The notes: generated from the letters alone by a model not told the origin. Counted from the stretch's first letter, positions 13,917-28,416 are shown. The stretch is 64,000 nucleotides of DNA from Trematomus loennbergii (GCA_012861695.1 JAAOOA010000016.1:22704202-22768201), one strand, 5' to 3'. Made by a program: numbers and translations.

Positions 13917-16874
13917 TTGTTGTGTATGTGTATATGTCAGCCTCAAAAATCAACATCAGAACCTGGAGGTATATCAGCTCTGCTCCCCTGAATCTTTAAA
14001 GATAAGGAGGTGAAGAGAGTAAAACACAATGTTTGAAAAGGTATCATCTTGTCTTTGTTTCTACTACCTGTTCTTAATATCCCAAAAATGTATAATAGTG
14101 ATATTTTTTCTATAGAAATGGACTTGACATGCTTTTTTTATGTGTTTTTCTTCTCAAATCTTTGTTAAGGCAAGCTCTTCTTCTAACACTGTGCACATTT
14201 TAACTCAGTGCAAAAGACAGAGGCACTTTCATACATTATTAACCAATCAATGTTGTGACAAATTGGCAAAATATATCAATACATTTAATTAAGTGTGTGC
14301 ACTTGTTAGGGAAAGGCATATGATCCATAATCTGAGGACTGCACTGGTCATAAAAAGTATATTTAAAAAAGTTAATTAGTAATCTGACTTTGTGACAAAC
14401 AGGGTCTTGTAAGACATTGACTTCAATGTTTTTTATATGTCATACTCAGACCATTATGTGATCAATTACAGACAATTATGACCAGGCATCTCCATGTCCA
14501 GAGAGAGAGTATTTCAGCCTCAGTGGGCAAACACAAATGTCCGTGGCACCATGGTCTGCTGTGGAAAGATACAGTAGGCGGACAGAATACAAGTAAAAGA
14601 GGTGTGTGTGGAGTGGGTGAATGTAAAGTATGACTAAAACTTAAAAGCCATATAACTATTAGGATATTAAAAATGTTTAACTTGCAGTGTTTCATATCAT
14701 TCAACTGTGTTGTCTTCCATATCTCATATCAAACACAAACAAAAGCCCCTTTCATTTGTTTTCCCATCATATTTCCAAATGATGGAGTAAAGACAGCACA
14801 ATATGGCAGCTTGCAGTTATATAGCCCCAAAAGCCCCAGAGAGATGCTACTGCTAGTTAGCGATTAGGGCACTCTCTCAAGGGGCCACTTGAAAATCAGT
14901 TAACTTTCCCCTCAGAGGCCCACGCTAGCTCCCATTAGCATTTAGCACAGCCATTAGTGTCAACACTTACTTTAGTGTTAGCACAGCCAACTGACAGTTA
15001 AAGGCCCCAGTGGGGCTATTTAGGGGGTCTCCAGACAGAAAGAGACTGACAGAGTGAACAACTACTGAAGCAGTTTGAGCATTAAAGCTGTATAGTGAGA
15101 CACGTTCAAGTTAATGGCTCTTTAGCTAAATAACAAACACATTAGCACTGTCAACGAAGACGTGTTGACAGGCTGAAGGCTGCTCCACGTCGCTGTTGGG
15201 GCTTTTTGAGGAAACACTTAGGATCTAAGGATTGATGTAATGATACTTGTACTTATCATACCTCAGTATATTTTTGCATGTTTATCTCAGACTGTAAATC
15301 AAACAGAGGATAAAGTCCTGAAGTACTAGCTCAGAGGTATGATAACCCAAAGAGTCGGCCACAGATCTCTTAAAACCTTTCATAAGGTCCCTAAAAGGTT
15401 CTGGTGAATCAAATTGTGAAAAATAGAGGCATGACCCTCCTTGTTTTAGAAAAATGCCTCACTAGAAAACATTTCCTTTCTAAACTAATTATGTTTTATG
15501 TTGAGGATATTTCTTTAACTGCAGAATTATTTTTTAAAGCTCTAAGTCGGGAGAAAATGTGAAACCAATCCAAAGCAAGGAAATACTGAAACACACACAC
15601 ACACACACACACTAAGTGTTTGGAGTGGAGCCAAGCGTATTCCCATATGACCATGTAGCCATTTACTGCAGCCGTTTCACTCCCCGACCAACACACTAAT
15701 CACATTAATCATCTATTTGTTTTAAAACATCATCAGGGACATTACCACACACACTTGCACACACATAAACAAGCACACACACACTTGTGCACTTTCATGT
15801 GTGCACTTGTGCCTTTGGAAGTACCCATGGTGCACTTCATGGGTACAAGAGGGAGGAGAGCCAAATTAACAACAATGCACTAATCACTTAGCTCTCTAAT
15901 GTAAGCACACCCACAGCATTTGTGTGTGTGTGTGTGTTGTGTGCATACATTCATGGTACACACAACTATGCATATAGACACAATGCGAGACAAAGTTAGT
16001 GTATAAAGGAAAAAGGCTCAGCTAGATCCATTGATACATATTGCACTGTACTGCGCACATGCTTCAAATGCTTTAGATTTGTTACCTAAGGATCTGTTAT
16101 GTCAAGTGGGAATTCATTATTAGGACTGCAGGTGGGGATGTATGATTTTCTTTAAACACAAAGTTTAGTTTTATATAAAGAATGACTTATTTTTAAAGAG
16201 AAATTAAGATTGCTAGCTATGATTAGAGTAGTCATGGCAACGTATAAAATACTTGTGCTACAAAAGGTATGAACAGCGTGACTCAAGCACTTTTCTTCAA
16301 ACTTAAGAAAGGCCTTTTGAATGAATAAAAGCCTTAAAGCTAACAGGAGGAAGTATATTGTACGTTGGCGATAGGGCCTTCTGGTTGATAGCCCATTTCC
16401 AAACTGTTAATCACAACTCAATGATATTATATACTCCCTCTCTTTCTTTGTGTGTGTGTTACATGGTTGGAGGGGCCAGTGTATGCTGAGCTTAGGCACC
16501 ATAGGGGACATTGCCAGGAGGGGCACATAGGGGTTGGGTGACTTAAATGGAGAAAAATCCAATAATTGTATCCGTCCAGAGGGAGGGCGAGCTTTTAGGG
16601 AGGGAGAGACCTGTCATTACTCTTTCTCTTTTCTTTCTCTCTTTCATTCCATCCCCTAATTCTAGGGTGAGGGGGTAACCTAAGAAAGGGAGGGAGCGGG
16701 GTGGAGAGACATGAGGGGTTACGGGCTGAGCTTGCTGTTAAAGTATGTCCTTGTAATTAGCTGAGTATTAGCGGCAGTGACAATGCAAAAGCACTGGGCA
16801 GGGAAGCAACCTTTAACGCTCTACTCATTTCCTGAACTTAATCCCCACCGCTTGCTGGTAATAGTGCACATGCA

Positions 16875-17174
<300 letters not shown>

Positions 17175-18613
17175 GAAGACTCCCTGAGCAAAGTTACACC
17201 CGACGGCTCACCTTCAATCCCTATTGTGCTGACAGTCACAATGGTGGTTTACAGCAGGGAATTTCAGCTTGCACTTGTGTTAGTATGCATGCACATAAAC
17301 ATCTATGTCTGCATCTGCACATTAGCTTCAAGTTGTGTTGAGATAAAGTGTGACGACTGTTTACTTCTCGAGTGTCGAGAAGCTTCCAGCACCCAACAAG
17401 ACTGCAGGCAAGTCCCTGTTTCTTGTTTCCTCCAGTGAGCGGATGGAGGAGACAAGGCTACAGAAGCGAAAATCAATTACTTTCAATTAAGTCAACCGGC
17501 AACTCTTTCAATGTGCCCTCAAGCCACTCAAGTCTTGCTTACACTACCTCCAACCCCCACTCCTGCACCACAAAGTGACACACACTACAGGCACATGTGC
17601 ATACACACTTGAAGAGCCAGATCCACTTACTGTGCGACTGTCTTTTTGTGTTTAGTGGTTAAATTATTGACTTAGAAACAATTATTGTGGCAATGGCTAA
17701 AAATGAAGCAATTCAGTCTGTCATTTTTATCCAACTCTTAAGAACAAACAAAAGAAGCAAACATCCTAATTGTGCTTTGTGCGACTCATTTGGCTTCTTT
17801 GAAATGTGTTAATCAAACACTCATTTTTATTTAAAAACCACACCATTTATTTAAAATGCATGCTGACAGAAGAGGTTGAGGAATCATTAAGTGTGTGGTT
17901 GGGTTAGCCACATTCATTGACCATGTCATTAACATTTAGCCTGTCTTGTAAAAACGAAAAATAGTGCAGCTCAAAAAGTGATACAAAACAGAATTAGGAT
18001 ACTCTTCATCATACCACAGCATGTTAACCTACAATGGCTGAGAGGCTGGGGTCATCTTTTTAAAACAAATCTGTAACTGCAAAACCTTTTTTGTCCTCCT
18101 GTAACTATGTGTTCAATCTCTCCTGAAACATGTTTCTTGGATATGCGTTGCACTACGGGTAAAACCTCAAGACACCAGATAAGGTTATTATGTCATTACA
18201 GTACAACTTTTTCATGTTTTCCATTAGTATGAACATTTAAATACCAATAATACGATGCATTTTGGAAAATAAAGGTCTTCTATCTGACAGTTCTTCTAGA
18301 AATAATACAAATGTATCTAATAAAGGGTCCAGGACTGACTCGTCAAATCAGACGGTCAACCAAAAGAATACTTCTAAAGTAGTATTGGTTATTGTCAGAA
18401 TGTATAATAACATGACTGGACTTTTTTCAGATTGTGAGGAAGTTTGTGTTTTGTTTCATATTGATTTCTGTTCCAGTAGCTTGAATGAAAAACGTAAGAG
18501 ACACCTGAGCTCAGATCACAGCACACCAGTAGAGAACCATTTCTATAGAGAGCACATTATAAACAGCGCAGAGGGGGACCGCAAACCTTGTCATTGACAC
18601 AACAGTCTGAGCA

Positions 18614-18755
<142 letters not shown>

Positions 18756-19149
18756 CTGCCAGCCCCGAGTCTAGCTCTATTGTCTAACAAGGTCTAATTA
18801 GCACCATGGCACAATGAATTAGCATAATTATGCAAACAGGGCTCCGCTAAAGGCTTGGCACAAGGGAAGACTACGGGGGGCACCTATTACAACACACACA
18901 CACACACATGCACACGGTTAGAAGTGCATGCACACACACTCACAAACAGTTACTAAGAAAACTGAGACTCTGGTACAACACATTAAACACGCAAACATGA
19001 ATGTGACAGATCCACTGGATACAGAAAACACACACACACCTGTCTAAGACTGCAACAGGAAGTGACAAGAACACAAGTCTGTTATGTAGAATGATCATTG
19101 GCTTATTGGGTAATTAAACATATTACTTATACTAGCATTTATTCCTTCA

Positions 19150-19475
19150 GCACGTAGTCTGGGCAAATTATAAATATATCATTATCGTGATACGAGACTC
19201 ATCAAACATTTCGGAGATCGCAATATCCATACCTTTCTATTTCTAGTTTCAAAGGCTGCATAACGGTAAATTGATGACATATTCTTAACCGAACAGACAG
19301 TGTTCTTTATTTGTCTTTAGCCACTTAGCCCTTATATCCACATCACTAATGATTATTGATCACAAATATCATGTGTGAATATTTTGTGAAAGCACTTATA
19401 TTCAACTCTATAATAATGAGCTATTTAATCAGAAATATTGTGATATATATGATTTTTCTATACCACCCAGCCCTA
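19150..19475. repeat. Probable hAT-like MITE remnant
   Basis: The left end reads GGGCAAATTATAAATATATC and the right end reads ATACCACCCAGCCCT, an imperfect inverted pair of the GGGCTGGGCGATAT type common in fish. The interior has many ATATC/GATAT motifs. Target-site duplications were not resolved. Confidence 0.45.
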
Positions 19476-21830
19476 TTTTCATGTTGTAAACATCCTCCCG
19501 TTACAAACAGTCACATACCAGACTAAACTCCGGATGTGCACACAGAAATTACCAGCTAGAAACTTCCCCTCCCCTCCTAACACTCAAACATTCAGGGCTT
19601 AGCATTTACCAGTGAAGTCTGTGGGAGATAATAGGGATGAGTGAGAGGCTGAAAGGAGAAGCCATTCAGACAATGACAGCTGTAGAGAAGAAGGCTTCAT
19701 TAGGATGCTTGGCTCTTGATTAAACACACACAAAGACACACAAACACTAATACAAGAAAGGGGAAAGCATTTGTCTAAATGAGGCTGAGCTTAACTGCAG
19801 TGGAACATACTAAACACTAAAACACGCAGAAAAAGTAAGTTGTTAGCGTGTGTGTGTCACGGTAACCTCTCCCTGCAAAATGAACCCAGCAAGTAACCCC
19901 ACAGCCCAACAAGCCCCCTTACCAAAAGCCCTGCAATGTCAACAAGCTCTTCCTAAACCCTCCAAACACACACACACATGCACACACCTCCTCTGATGCA
20001 TTCTTAGTCACCCAACCCCAAGGGCCTGTATTGTGTCCTTAAATCCTGATCCCTAGCAGGAAACAAGCACCCCTAAAACCCCAAACAACGGCCGCACAAA
20101 GCTCTCTTACAATTACAAGCCCCCGCCGTCAGCTAAAGGAAGGTCGGAAGTTCAGGGTTCAAATAGTTCAAAGTGATCAAGAACAGTCTGAAATAGGGCC
20201 AATTATTCATTGACAACAAATAACGAGTTACAAATGTAACTACACTGATTTTTGAATCACCACCAGAGGGGGGGCTTTGTACTTGAGTGTGAAACGAACC
20301 AAAGTCAACTGTCTGATACTACCTACATATGCCTGCTGTAAATTACCCAGGTACAAAACTCTTAACTTAAGACTAACTTTTACGAGTTTACATTTTAAAA
20401 GAGAGATCGGATCAGAAGGGGTGTGAGCACCATCAGACCTGATGCAGATAAATGGGGGTTGCCCAAAAGAAACTAATAGAGAGAGAGCACCAACATCAGT
20501 AGCAGCATGAGGGCACATTTTTACACAAAAAGCCTTGATTGAAAGGAGCAACAAGATCATAATTATAATAAGAATAATATCCTAACACCAAATTAACATC
20601 ATACAAACTAAGTCCAAATATATTTTTATATGCTTAGAGTAGTAATTTATCAAAACAATTCAAAGTTTGAGCGACAGGTTTTTTAATAACAGAAGAAGAT
20701 AAAAAATGTTACCAATTGTTACCAATGTTCAATTACTTCACAAATCAAATTCCCAAAACGTTTTTATTATTTATATAGTTTTTCTACATATACTACTGAT
20801 TTAAAATATGGTCTCCCACTGTGAGTATGACATACAATATGATCAGAGTTTATATTGATAATATTCTGATTTATAGATCCCCTTGGCATTAAAGCCTTCA
20901 TAGTTTATCGATTGTATTGTTTTACTTTTAGTTATTTGTGCCCAATTAAGTATTTCTTAATTGTGTTACAGTACAGCCTGATATACAATACGTAATAGGC
21001 TGTATTTTACACATTTTACATTCTACATTGAACCAAATGTATGTATTTTTGTTAGGACTTAAATCTTTTTTCAAAATAAATAAAAGGCACAATAGGCTTA
21101 GGCATAAGTGACGTTAAATCCCAAATATTTAAAAGTCTTTTAATTGTTATGATGTCATCTCTAACATACGCTCTCCATTTCCTAAAACATCTTCATTGAG
21201 ACTCATTGGCCGCTCCTCTGGTCTTGCAATGAAACCATTGACTCCAGCTTATCGTCACCTTAAGAAACAACATATTGTTCACATATATGCACAGTGGTGG
21301 CACAAGCACAATAGCCGGCAGAGCGAGTCATGCTGAGAGGGGATAGCAATTTTAAGCTGAGTCCACACATTTTAGAGGCAGTGGGCTAATCCGGCCAGGC
21401 TTTTTAGCCCGCTATTCAGGAGGACAAGGACCCCTAGGATTTGGGCTTGTCCACACCTCAGGGGTAGGGGGGATTATCAAGATAACAGGAAAGGTGGAGA
21501 GGGTGGGATGGTGGGCAAAGTGAATATGTGTTCATTAGCAAGACTGTGTGGACGTATGAGTGTGTGGCTCTATATCTTAGTGAGGGGTAAAGGTAAGTAG
21601 TTGTGTGTATGTTTGTGTATTTAGAGGGGTTTCTCCCTGACTCCCATCCCAAAAAATATACCCCAGAGCTCTGACAGGGTCACCTCTGGGCCTTTCAAAG
21701 CCTCCTCTCAACCAATCCTAATTGATCTCACGCATTACTAGTCCCAAACATGGAATGGAGAACAGGAGGGAGATGGCTGGCTCATTGTTCGACGAACGAG
21801 GTCCCGTTGCTAGTGGCTCTCCACTCCTAA

Positions 21831-22200
<370 letters not shown>

Positions 22201-23053
22201 ACCTCTGGCATGCCCACCCACCATCTCCCCTTCTACCCCTTCTCTCCTCTCCCCACCTTTATGCTCTCATGTCCGGCTGTGCTAATCCACCGGCCAAGTC
22301 AGGAACTCAGTTACCCATCTGGCCAAGCACGACTCCAGCTGGGAGGAGAGAGGGATGGAGGGGGGTGGAAGGAAGAAGGAGGAGAGAATGGTAAGAGGGG
22401 TGGAATGGGAAAGAGGGATGAAGGGTTATACTGTAAGTCATGAGAGGGGAAAAGAAATGAGGGAAGAGAGAAGTCACTATTAGAAGACGAAGAGGAAGAA
22501 AGACAGGGAAGGACAAATGCAAATCACAAACACAGTGAAGGTTGCTAGAGTGCCACAAGGCAAAAACATGATGACCTCTCCATTTTCTCTCTACAAAGGA
22601 AAAGGTATTGATCCTATTGTCTCCTTGAAGAGAATAGGGATTATCCGTTCTAGCAGGTTGGAATGAGAGCTGCCGCTGAGCTCTGTCATGACTTATATAG
22701 TCTGATCCCAGTGTGCAATGAAGTAGCCTCTGGCCATGACCTTCACCTCTGACCCCGAGTCCTATGGAGCCATCTGGCTGGTTAGCACTAACCCATGATC
22801 TTTGTCCTAACCCAACACATGCCTGTGAAGATGGACCTACACAGAGAAAAGTATTAAACAACTTCATAATATACATCATATCATCAAAGAAGCAGCTCTA
22901 CAATGCATATGCTGTTGTTTCCAATGATACTGAGCATTGTTTCAATATTTGATATGGCTGAGGTGTAATCAAAGACACATTTTAATTAACTTGACTATAA
23001 AGATGTATTGTATGGCTTTGAATGCAACTTACAAATAAACACAACATGCATTC

Positions 23054-23250
23054 AGTTGCCACTTTATTAGGTCAACCTGGACAATCTAATGCAACAGCTC
23101 TGCCACAAATGATACCTTCATGAAGTGTATTAAGTTCAGTTGTTGTTCACATTTTCCAAAAGGTGGACATTAAATGACGTATGAATTATTGAGGATGTAG
23201 TTTGCAGTGGTGTTGTACTGCACAACATTATATTGAGAGTTCCTTGTTAT
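23054..23250. repeat. Interspersed teleost repeat
   Basis: The sequence GCCACTTTATTAGGT, followed by ACAGCTCTGCC and GTTTGCAGTGGTGTTGTACT, is one I recognise as a frequent interspersed repeat in fish genomes. I cannot assign its class. Confidence 0.5.
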
Positions 23251-24020
23251 TACTATCAATATACATAAGATAGGCAGACTATTACAAACCTATACTCATG
23301 CTAAACATACAAATGTAACCTTTGAGAGTGTCAAAAAAACGTTATAGGCTTCAAAAAAGTCAACTTCAGGTGAGAAACGTTGTATTGGATTTCAATAAAT
23401 GATTTGGGTGAACATGTTTAAAGTAGCTACTGAGTGTATATAGTTAATACACATGCAATTAACTTGAAATGTGCATGCTTATAAGTCATTTTAAAGGAGT
23501 TTAATCTCATAAACAATCCAATGCTTGTAGCTGACAGAACTGATTCACTCAGGTAAACAGCAGTCATGCATGTCTGATTGAAATAGCTCCACAAAAGGAT
23601 TGTAAAAATATAGCAATAAGCAATAACTGAATAGAGCAGAATACAACCCAACTCAACCAGAAGTTGAGCTAAATGCCTCAGAGAAACTTGACAGAATGAA
23701 GGTGAGGCCAAGGCTCTTGTGTTTCAGGTGATCATATTCCACTTCATATCATAAAGCATTTGCAAACCCCTGTTTGAGTCACGCTCTTACCTTTCTCCCA
23801 AACCACTCATCACTGTCGACTGAGAGAATAAGAAGACTGAAGCCCACTTTCCTTCTCAAGGACATTGGAAGGTAGTTGGGAGGAATGAGCATACATGATA
23901 AATCGCATCGGAAGCCACACAAGAGACGTACTACCATTCAAAGAGATGGAATCAAACCACCCGCATCAAACCATCAATCAAACACTAACAGCACACAGCA
24001 TGAGGCTAACCCAGAGTTTG

Positions 24021-24022
<2 letters not shown>

Positions 24023-24110
<88 letters not shown>
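24023..24110. repeat. GT microsatellite next to CAMKMT exon 3
   Basis: A pure GT run of about 88 bp, only 107 bp downstream (in CAMKMT sense) of the exon 3 donor. On the transcript it is a CA-rich element, a class known to modulate splicing through hnRNP L (inference for this site). Confidence 0.95.
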
Positions 24111-24111
<1 letters not shown>

Positions 24112-24216
24112 TAAAAGTGAGTGCAGGTCAAACAAACTGTGTGAAAGTAATAAAATACTGACTCGACCATATTCAAAACACAATGCAAGTAGTAGTAAGA
24201 TAGAGTAGGTACTTAC

Positions 24217-27200
24217 AGACATTACCGGTGTTGTCAAAACTGTTGAGCACTTCGTTAACTCGGATAGGCCCCATGTTGTCCCTGAAACAGAAAAATAAAG
24301 AGGATTACACAGCGGCATGGGTGAATACTATTGTTGTTTCTTCTTAAATACATTATAACAAAAGGAAATTAACAAGATAAGTCAGCATGTATTTATTTTC
24401 AAATCTCAATTGCATTGAATAAGAGTTTGGAAAATAAAAAAGCAACATTGAGACAAATAAAGTTTAATTCAACAGCATTTTAATCACTATATCAAAACGT
24501 GTTGTTTAGGTAATGACTTAATAACATCATCTCTTGTATGGTTTGTCCTTGTAGATACTTTGCTCTTCTATCCTTAATGGTAAAAGCAACACCACACTTT
24601 ATGAACCTGCAACGTGTTAAATCCTGTGTTCATGAAACGACCCCTTGTTTGGTCGCTGTGCTTCATCTGTGCCAGTTTGAAACTAGAGCCTTATATGGAT
24701 CCATTCATGTGTGTGTACCTGAGCAAGGCACTGTACTCGGGAAAGAAGACACTTCTGTACTCCACCCACTGGTCGTCTGAGGTATCACTGGGGTCTTGAG
24801 TCAGAAGCCTCTTCCTGCTGAAAAGGTCAAATGTTGCAAACCTGCGGACTGACACCTGTTTGACCTCTGGAGCGTCCGTCTGCTTCTGACGCAACACCTG
24901 CGTGGTAATATAGGAAAGTTAATAGCACATCACTCTCAACTGGAGCTTTATCATATTCAATTTGCTGTAAAGTCTCAACATTTGTTTTAATGTTTTGGCA
25001 GCGTGAGGTTTCAGTCCAACATACAAGAAATCCTTTGGAAGACCATACTTTATAATGAATATTCAAAAGAAATGTTACATTTCAAATGTTCCATAACAAC
25101 ATCATGTTATCCTGAACCTTAACTAATGTTAAATATGGTTTGTGTTGTTGTCTATACTTAAAGGTAGGGTAGGTAAGTTTGAGAAACCGCTCGAGATCGC
25201 TAGAATTTGAAAATACCACCGGAGAAAATCTGCCACTTCCTTACAGAGCCCCTGCTCCAACACACGAACGCGCACATGACCAATGAGGGCACGAGATAAG
25301 TTTGTGCACAGATGGAAGGCTGACAGGCAGGTAGGCCATCCAGTTATTTTAGCCGGGCCGGCTAAAATGATTGGTCGTGCTTTTTACAGTACTACGGCTT
25401 CCACAGATGACATTTTTTTATGGATTTTTTGTCAAAGCACTTAGATATTCATTGCTATCGGGATGTTAAGAGCATTCCATGGAATATAACAAAAAGTGTA
25501 TCTCGAGCCGGTTTCTCAAACTTACCTACCCCACCTTTAAACATAATGTATTTTATTTATTTAATCGTTTATTTGGCAGGGACAATGCACAGTAAAGAAC
25601 ACTAAAAAAATGTGTCAAGCGTAACAGTGCCAGATTTAGCTTTGAGCTAATTTCCATCCCTCACATAAAACATTTAAGAAGTTTACATTTTACAAACATA
25701 GCAAAAACAAAATACATGATGTGCAAAAGGTGCAAGAGAGCATGAGCAGCATACACAAGTATTTATGACATGGTAATACAATATAGCAGCAACGACATAT
25801 AAAGTGCAAGAGAAGATACAAGAGCTACCTAAAGTGCAAGAGGAGATACCCCTGTGTTAAAGTGCATTTAGCGGTGATTACACGTCTGTTTGTTTCTCAA
25901 CCATTCTGTGAGTTGACCTTTGAAGCTATTGAGAGTGGGACAATCCCGTATCTCAGTTGGGAGGCTATTCCACAATGAGCTGCCTTTAATGGAGAGGACA
26001 TTTTGTCCAAAAGTGGTCCGTCTAAGGTGGACTTCACAGGCTCCTCTGGTTTCTGACCTAGTGCAGCGCCCGGTGTGTTTTTTGTGGATGAATTCCCCTA
26101 AGGGAGGGGGGGCCAGTCCATGTAAACATTTATAAATAAAGCACATACTTTAAAAAGACTTAAAATGGTCAAAACTCAAGAAATTGTGTTAATCAAGGAT
26201 GGTACAGTGATGGTATGCATATGGATTTCTGTCAAACACCTTGATAGCTCTCTTGTACAGCTGTTCTATTGGTTTAAGGTTTGTGGCACAGCAAACGACC
26301 AGTTTGTAAAACAGTATTCAATGGGATAGAATCATACAGTGGAGGTATGACTTTGCAGCATTGACAGTTAAGAAGGGTCTAATTTGTTTAAAATGTTGCA
26401 AGTTGAATTTAATAGTATTTACTTTCTTGATATGTTTCTTAAAAGTCAAGTTCGAGTCCATTATGACACCAAGATACTTGAAGTGGAGGACTAGTTCTAT
26501 TTCTGCTCCGTTTAAAAACACGTTGGATCCTTCGATTTTGACTGGTCGTTTACTGAACATCATGCATACTGTTTTTTTTACGTTTAACTGTAAGCAAATG
26601 TTGTTCAGCCAGTGTTGAACCTTGTCCAAAGCATTTGAGAGACAGGATTAGATCAGTATGATTGTACATCTTTTCATCCTGAACGTATTCATTACATTAC
26701 ATAAGTCCTATTTACAGTGTGTATCCATCTATGTATTTCGGTGGAGTCCATATTGGGGTCATTACTGCGCCAGGAGGAAGAAATGCAGAATGCAAGGTGG
26801 CCCCTTTACGGGGAGCTTTTCTTGGCAGCAGAGTGCAACGTCTGTATAATGCCCATCTATGGCAGAAAGTATAAACTCTACTTTAACAGCTCCCCTGTGA
26901 GAGAAGAGAGGGAAACTCTTACTGGTGACAAAGTAACTGGAATATGTTGTTATTAAATTACTTGATGATAAAGTTACAGTAAGGTTAAGCGTCAAGTTAT
27001 GTCCAATGTCATAGCAGATCATAGTACCAATGAATCCATTGCTTAATAAACAGAATGCTATCATACCGTAACAGACTGAAACAGGTAGCCTATATTGCAG
27101 TGCATAAGCTATGCCCTTGTCCACATTTCACAAAGCTTAGGCTATAACAAATATGCTAATTGAACTACACATTACAATAGGAATTGTAGGAAACAATGGC

Positions 27201-27848
27201 TTTGTAGCTAATACAAAAGAGGGGAAACATGACAAGGAGAAACACTGGTTGCTTCAGTGTGTTCCCATCACCATTATTATAGAGATATTCAAACGTAGAA
27301 AAAATATTTAAAGATGTTGAACAAATTGTAGGCTCTGTGCAATAAAGACACACTCTTGCAATACTGTGCAATAATCACCTTTATAGATATAGAAACACAT
27401 ATAATGTTATAAATGTCCCAACATGTTTATAATATCTCAGCACCTAATATGTCACTCAGTTCTTCAAATTGCTGCTCCTCATTGTTAGCCAGGGATGTGT
27501 ACTTATGTTTCTTTATGTTGATTGTATTATTACTAATGTGTGCTGTTTTCTCTATATTTAATAAGTTGGCTTATTCTTTATTATGGCATGCCTTTTTTTA
27601 ACCTGCTATGCCACTTTTTGCTGTAACACTGTGCATGTCCCCGCGGTTGGAATAATAAAGGAATTCTGATTCTGCTTTGTTTTGTTTTGAAGCTAACAAT
27701 AGCCTACCTGTCTCAGCAGAGTCCACCTGGCCTTCGCCACATCAGTAGCACCACAGATCGGTGAATTAGCTGCTTCTTCATTAATATTTTTTCCTCAAAG
27801 GCGACGCCGGCTTAGTTTTTCTGCAGTGTCGATGCAGTCCCTCTCCAT
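24217..27848 (-). CDS. CAMKMT: Calmodulin-lysine N-methyltransferase, exons 1-3 only (partial)
   Basis: CAMKMT trimethylates a lysine of calmodulin. Only the N-terminal part lies here, upstream of the SAM-binding fold. Exons on the minus strand are 27848-27708, 24897-24719 and 24281-24217, all with GT/AG borders and matching phases (0, 2, 1). Exon 1 ends ARWTLLRQ, exon 2 carries VSVRRFATFDLFS and FFPEYSALLR, and exon 3 carries EVLNSFDNTGNV. These line up with the mammalian protein (ARWKLLRQ, VSVRRFESFNLFS, DVLTSFDNTGNV, recalled from memory). The proposed ATG at 27848 gives exactly 47 in-frame codons to the donor, close to the mammalian length. However, codon 18 is TGA (27797-27795), so the start is uncertain (see findings). 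Exon 4, which should complete a Cys codon after NV, was not found, so intron 3 probably runs off the left edge. Gene identity is strong; the start is not. Confidence 0.88.
25158..25540 (+). mobile_element. piggyBac-like MITE family A, copy 1
   Basis: A 383-bp element flanked by TTAA on both sides. Its inverted termini begin AGGTAGGGTAGGTAAGTTTG and end with the complementary CTTACCTACCCCACCT. It lies in CAMKMT intron 1. Two other copies occur at 39900 and 61338. TTAA duplication with inverted ends is the signature of piggyBac-type insertion; no transposase is encoded. Confidence 0.85.
25548..26640 (-). mobile_element. LINE fragment (CR1/L2/Rex-like), 5'-truncated and decayed
   Basis: Two minus-strand open pieces (26629-26318 and 26146-25868) encode the reverse transcriptase thumb (LNVKKTVCMMFS, FKYLGVIMDSNLTFKKHI) and the C-terminal tail (KGSSLWNSLPTEIRDC). 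They occur in the same order as in the plus-strand LINE at 40430-43152. The 3' tail near 25548-25680 is shared with a second fragment at 48063-48210. The frame is broken, so it is inactive. Confidence 0.8.
27460..27672 (+). mobile_element. LINE 3' tail remnant
   Basis: It ends in GGAATAATAAAGGAATTCTG followed by ATTCTG, a typical fish LINE terminus with a short repeat tail. It lies in CAMKMT intron 1, 36 bp from the exon 1 donor. No coding part is present. Confidence 0.45.
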
Positions 27849-28416
27849 TTATCCAACCGGTGGGCGTAAATAAATCTGCAAACAAATGTAATCACTGTAG
27901 GGCTGTCACAGTTACCGGTATATATAAGGTTATACAAAAATAAGGCTTTTTTATGGTAACTATACCAACGCACAACTGCTCGCAGATATGCCTGGCTGTA
28001 ATCACCTGTTACACCCACAATGGATACATGCTACTTCCGTACACTTTTGGCATTCGAGACATGGCAATAGACTATCGATAGAATCGTGCTGGATTGTCAG
28101 TTCTAAACTGCCAGGGGATTATCTAAATTTGATTACTACAGCCTAGCGTTGCTCGCTACGTCATCCACAGCGGGCTTTGTTTAGGAAATCAGGCACGTGT
28201 ATAGAATTTGCTTTCTGCTGTCAACAGAGGACGTTTCATTTATTTATCGAAACAATACATTATTCAGGTGGAAATACAACGCTTATTTGTCATGCGAAGT
28301 GTGTTTTACTGTTGTCATGACTGACATACATTTACCAGGCAGTGATATTAAGCTACTTTGACCCATAAAACCACAGCTTTCATGCTTTCTAAGCTAATTA
28401 ACCTTATTTATTCGTA
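27849..28416. promoter_or_regulatory. Shared head-to-head promoter of CAMKMT and PREPL
   Basis: Only 568 bp separate the two outward-facing start codons. The interval is richer in CpG (around 27849-27875 and 28145-28200) than the flanking introns and has a CRE/ATF-like TACGTCAT at 28157-28164. No TATA box is obvious on either side. A divergent PREPL/CAMKMT promoter is also the arrangement in mammals. Part of the middle (27898-27990) looks like an interspersed repeat beginning GGGCTGTCACAGTTACCGG. Confidence 0.65.

Larger units (their letters stand above)
24898..27707 (-). other. CAMKMT: CAMKMT intron 1
   Basis: Outside the MITE and LINE pieces listed separately, this intron holds unrecognised AT-rich sequence (24898-25157 and 26640-27459). 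No exon or RNA gene was seen. Confidence 0.8.

Noticed and set aside
22307..22879. Minus-strand open frame of 190 codons
   Set aside because: I tested it as a CAMKMT exon candidate. It has none of the conserved CAMKMT motifs and is of low complexity at its 3' end.
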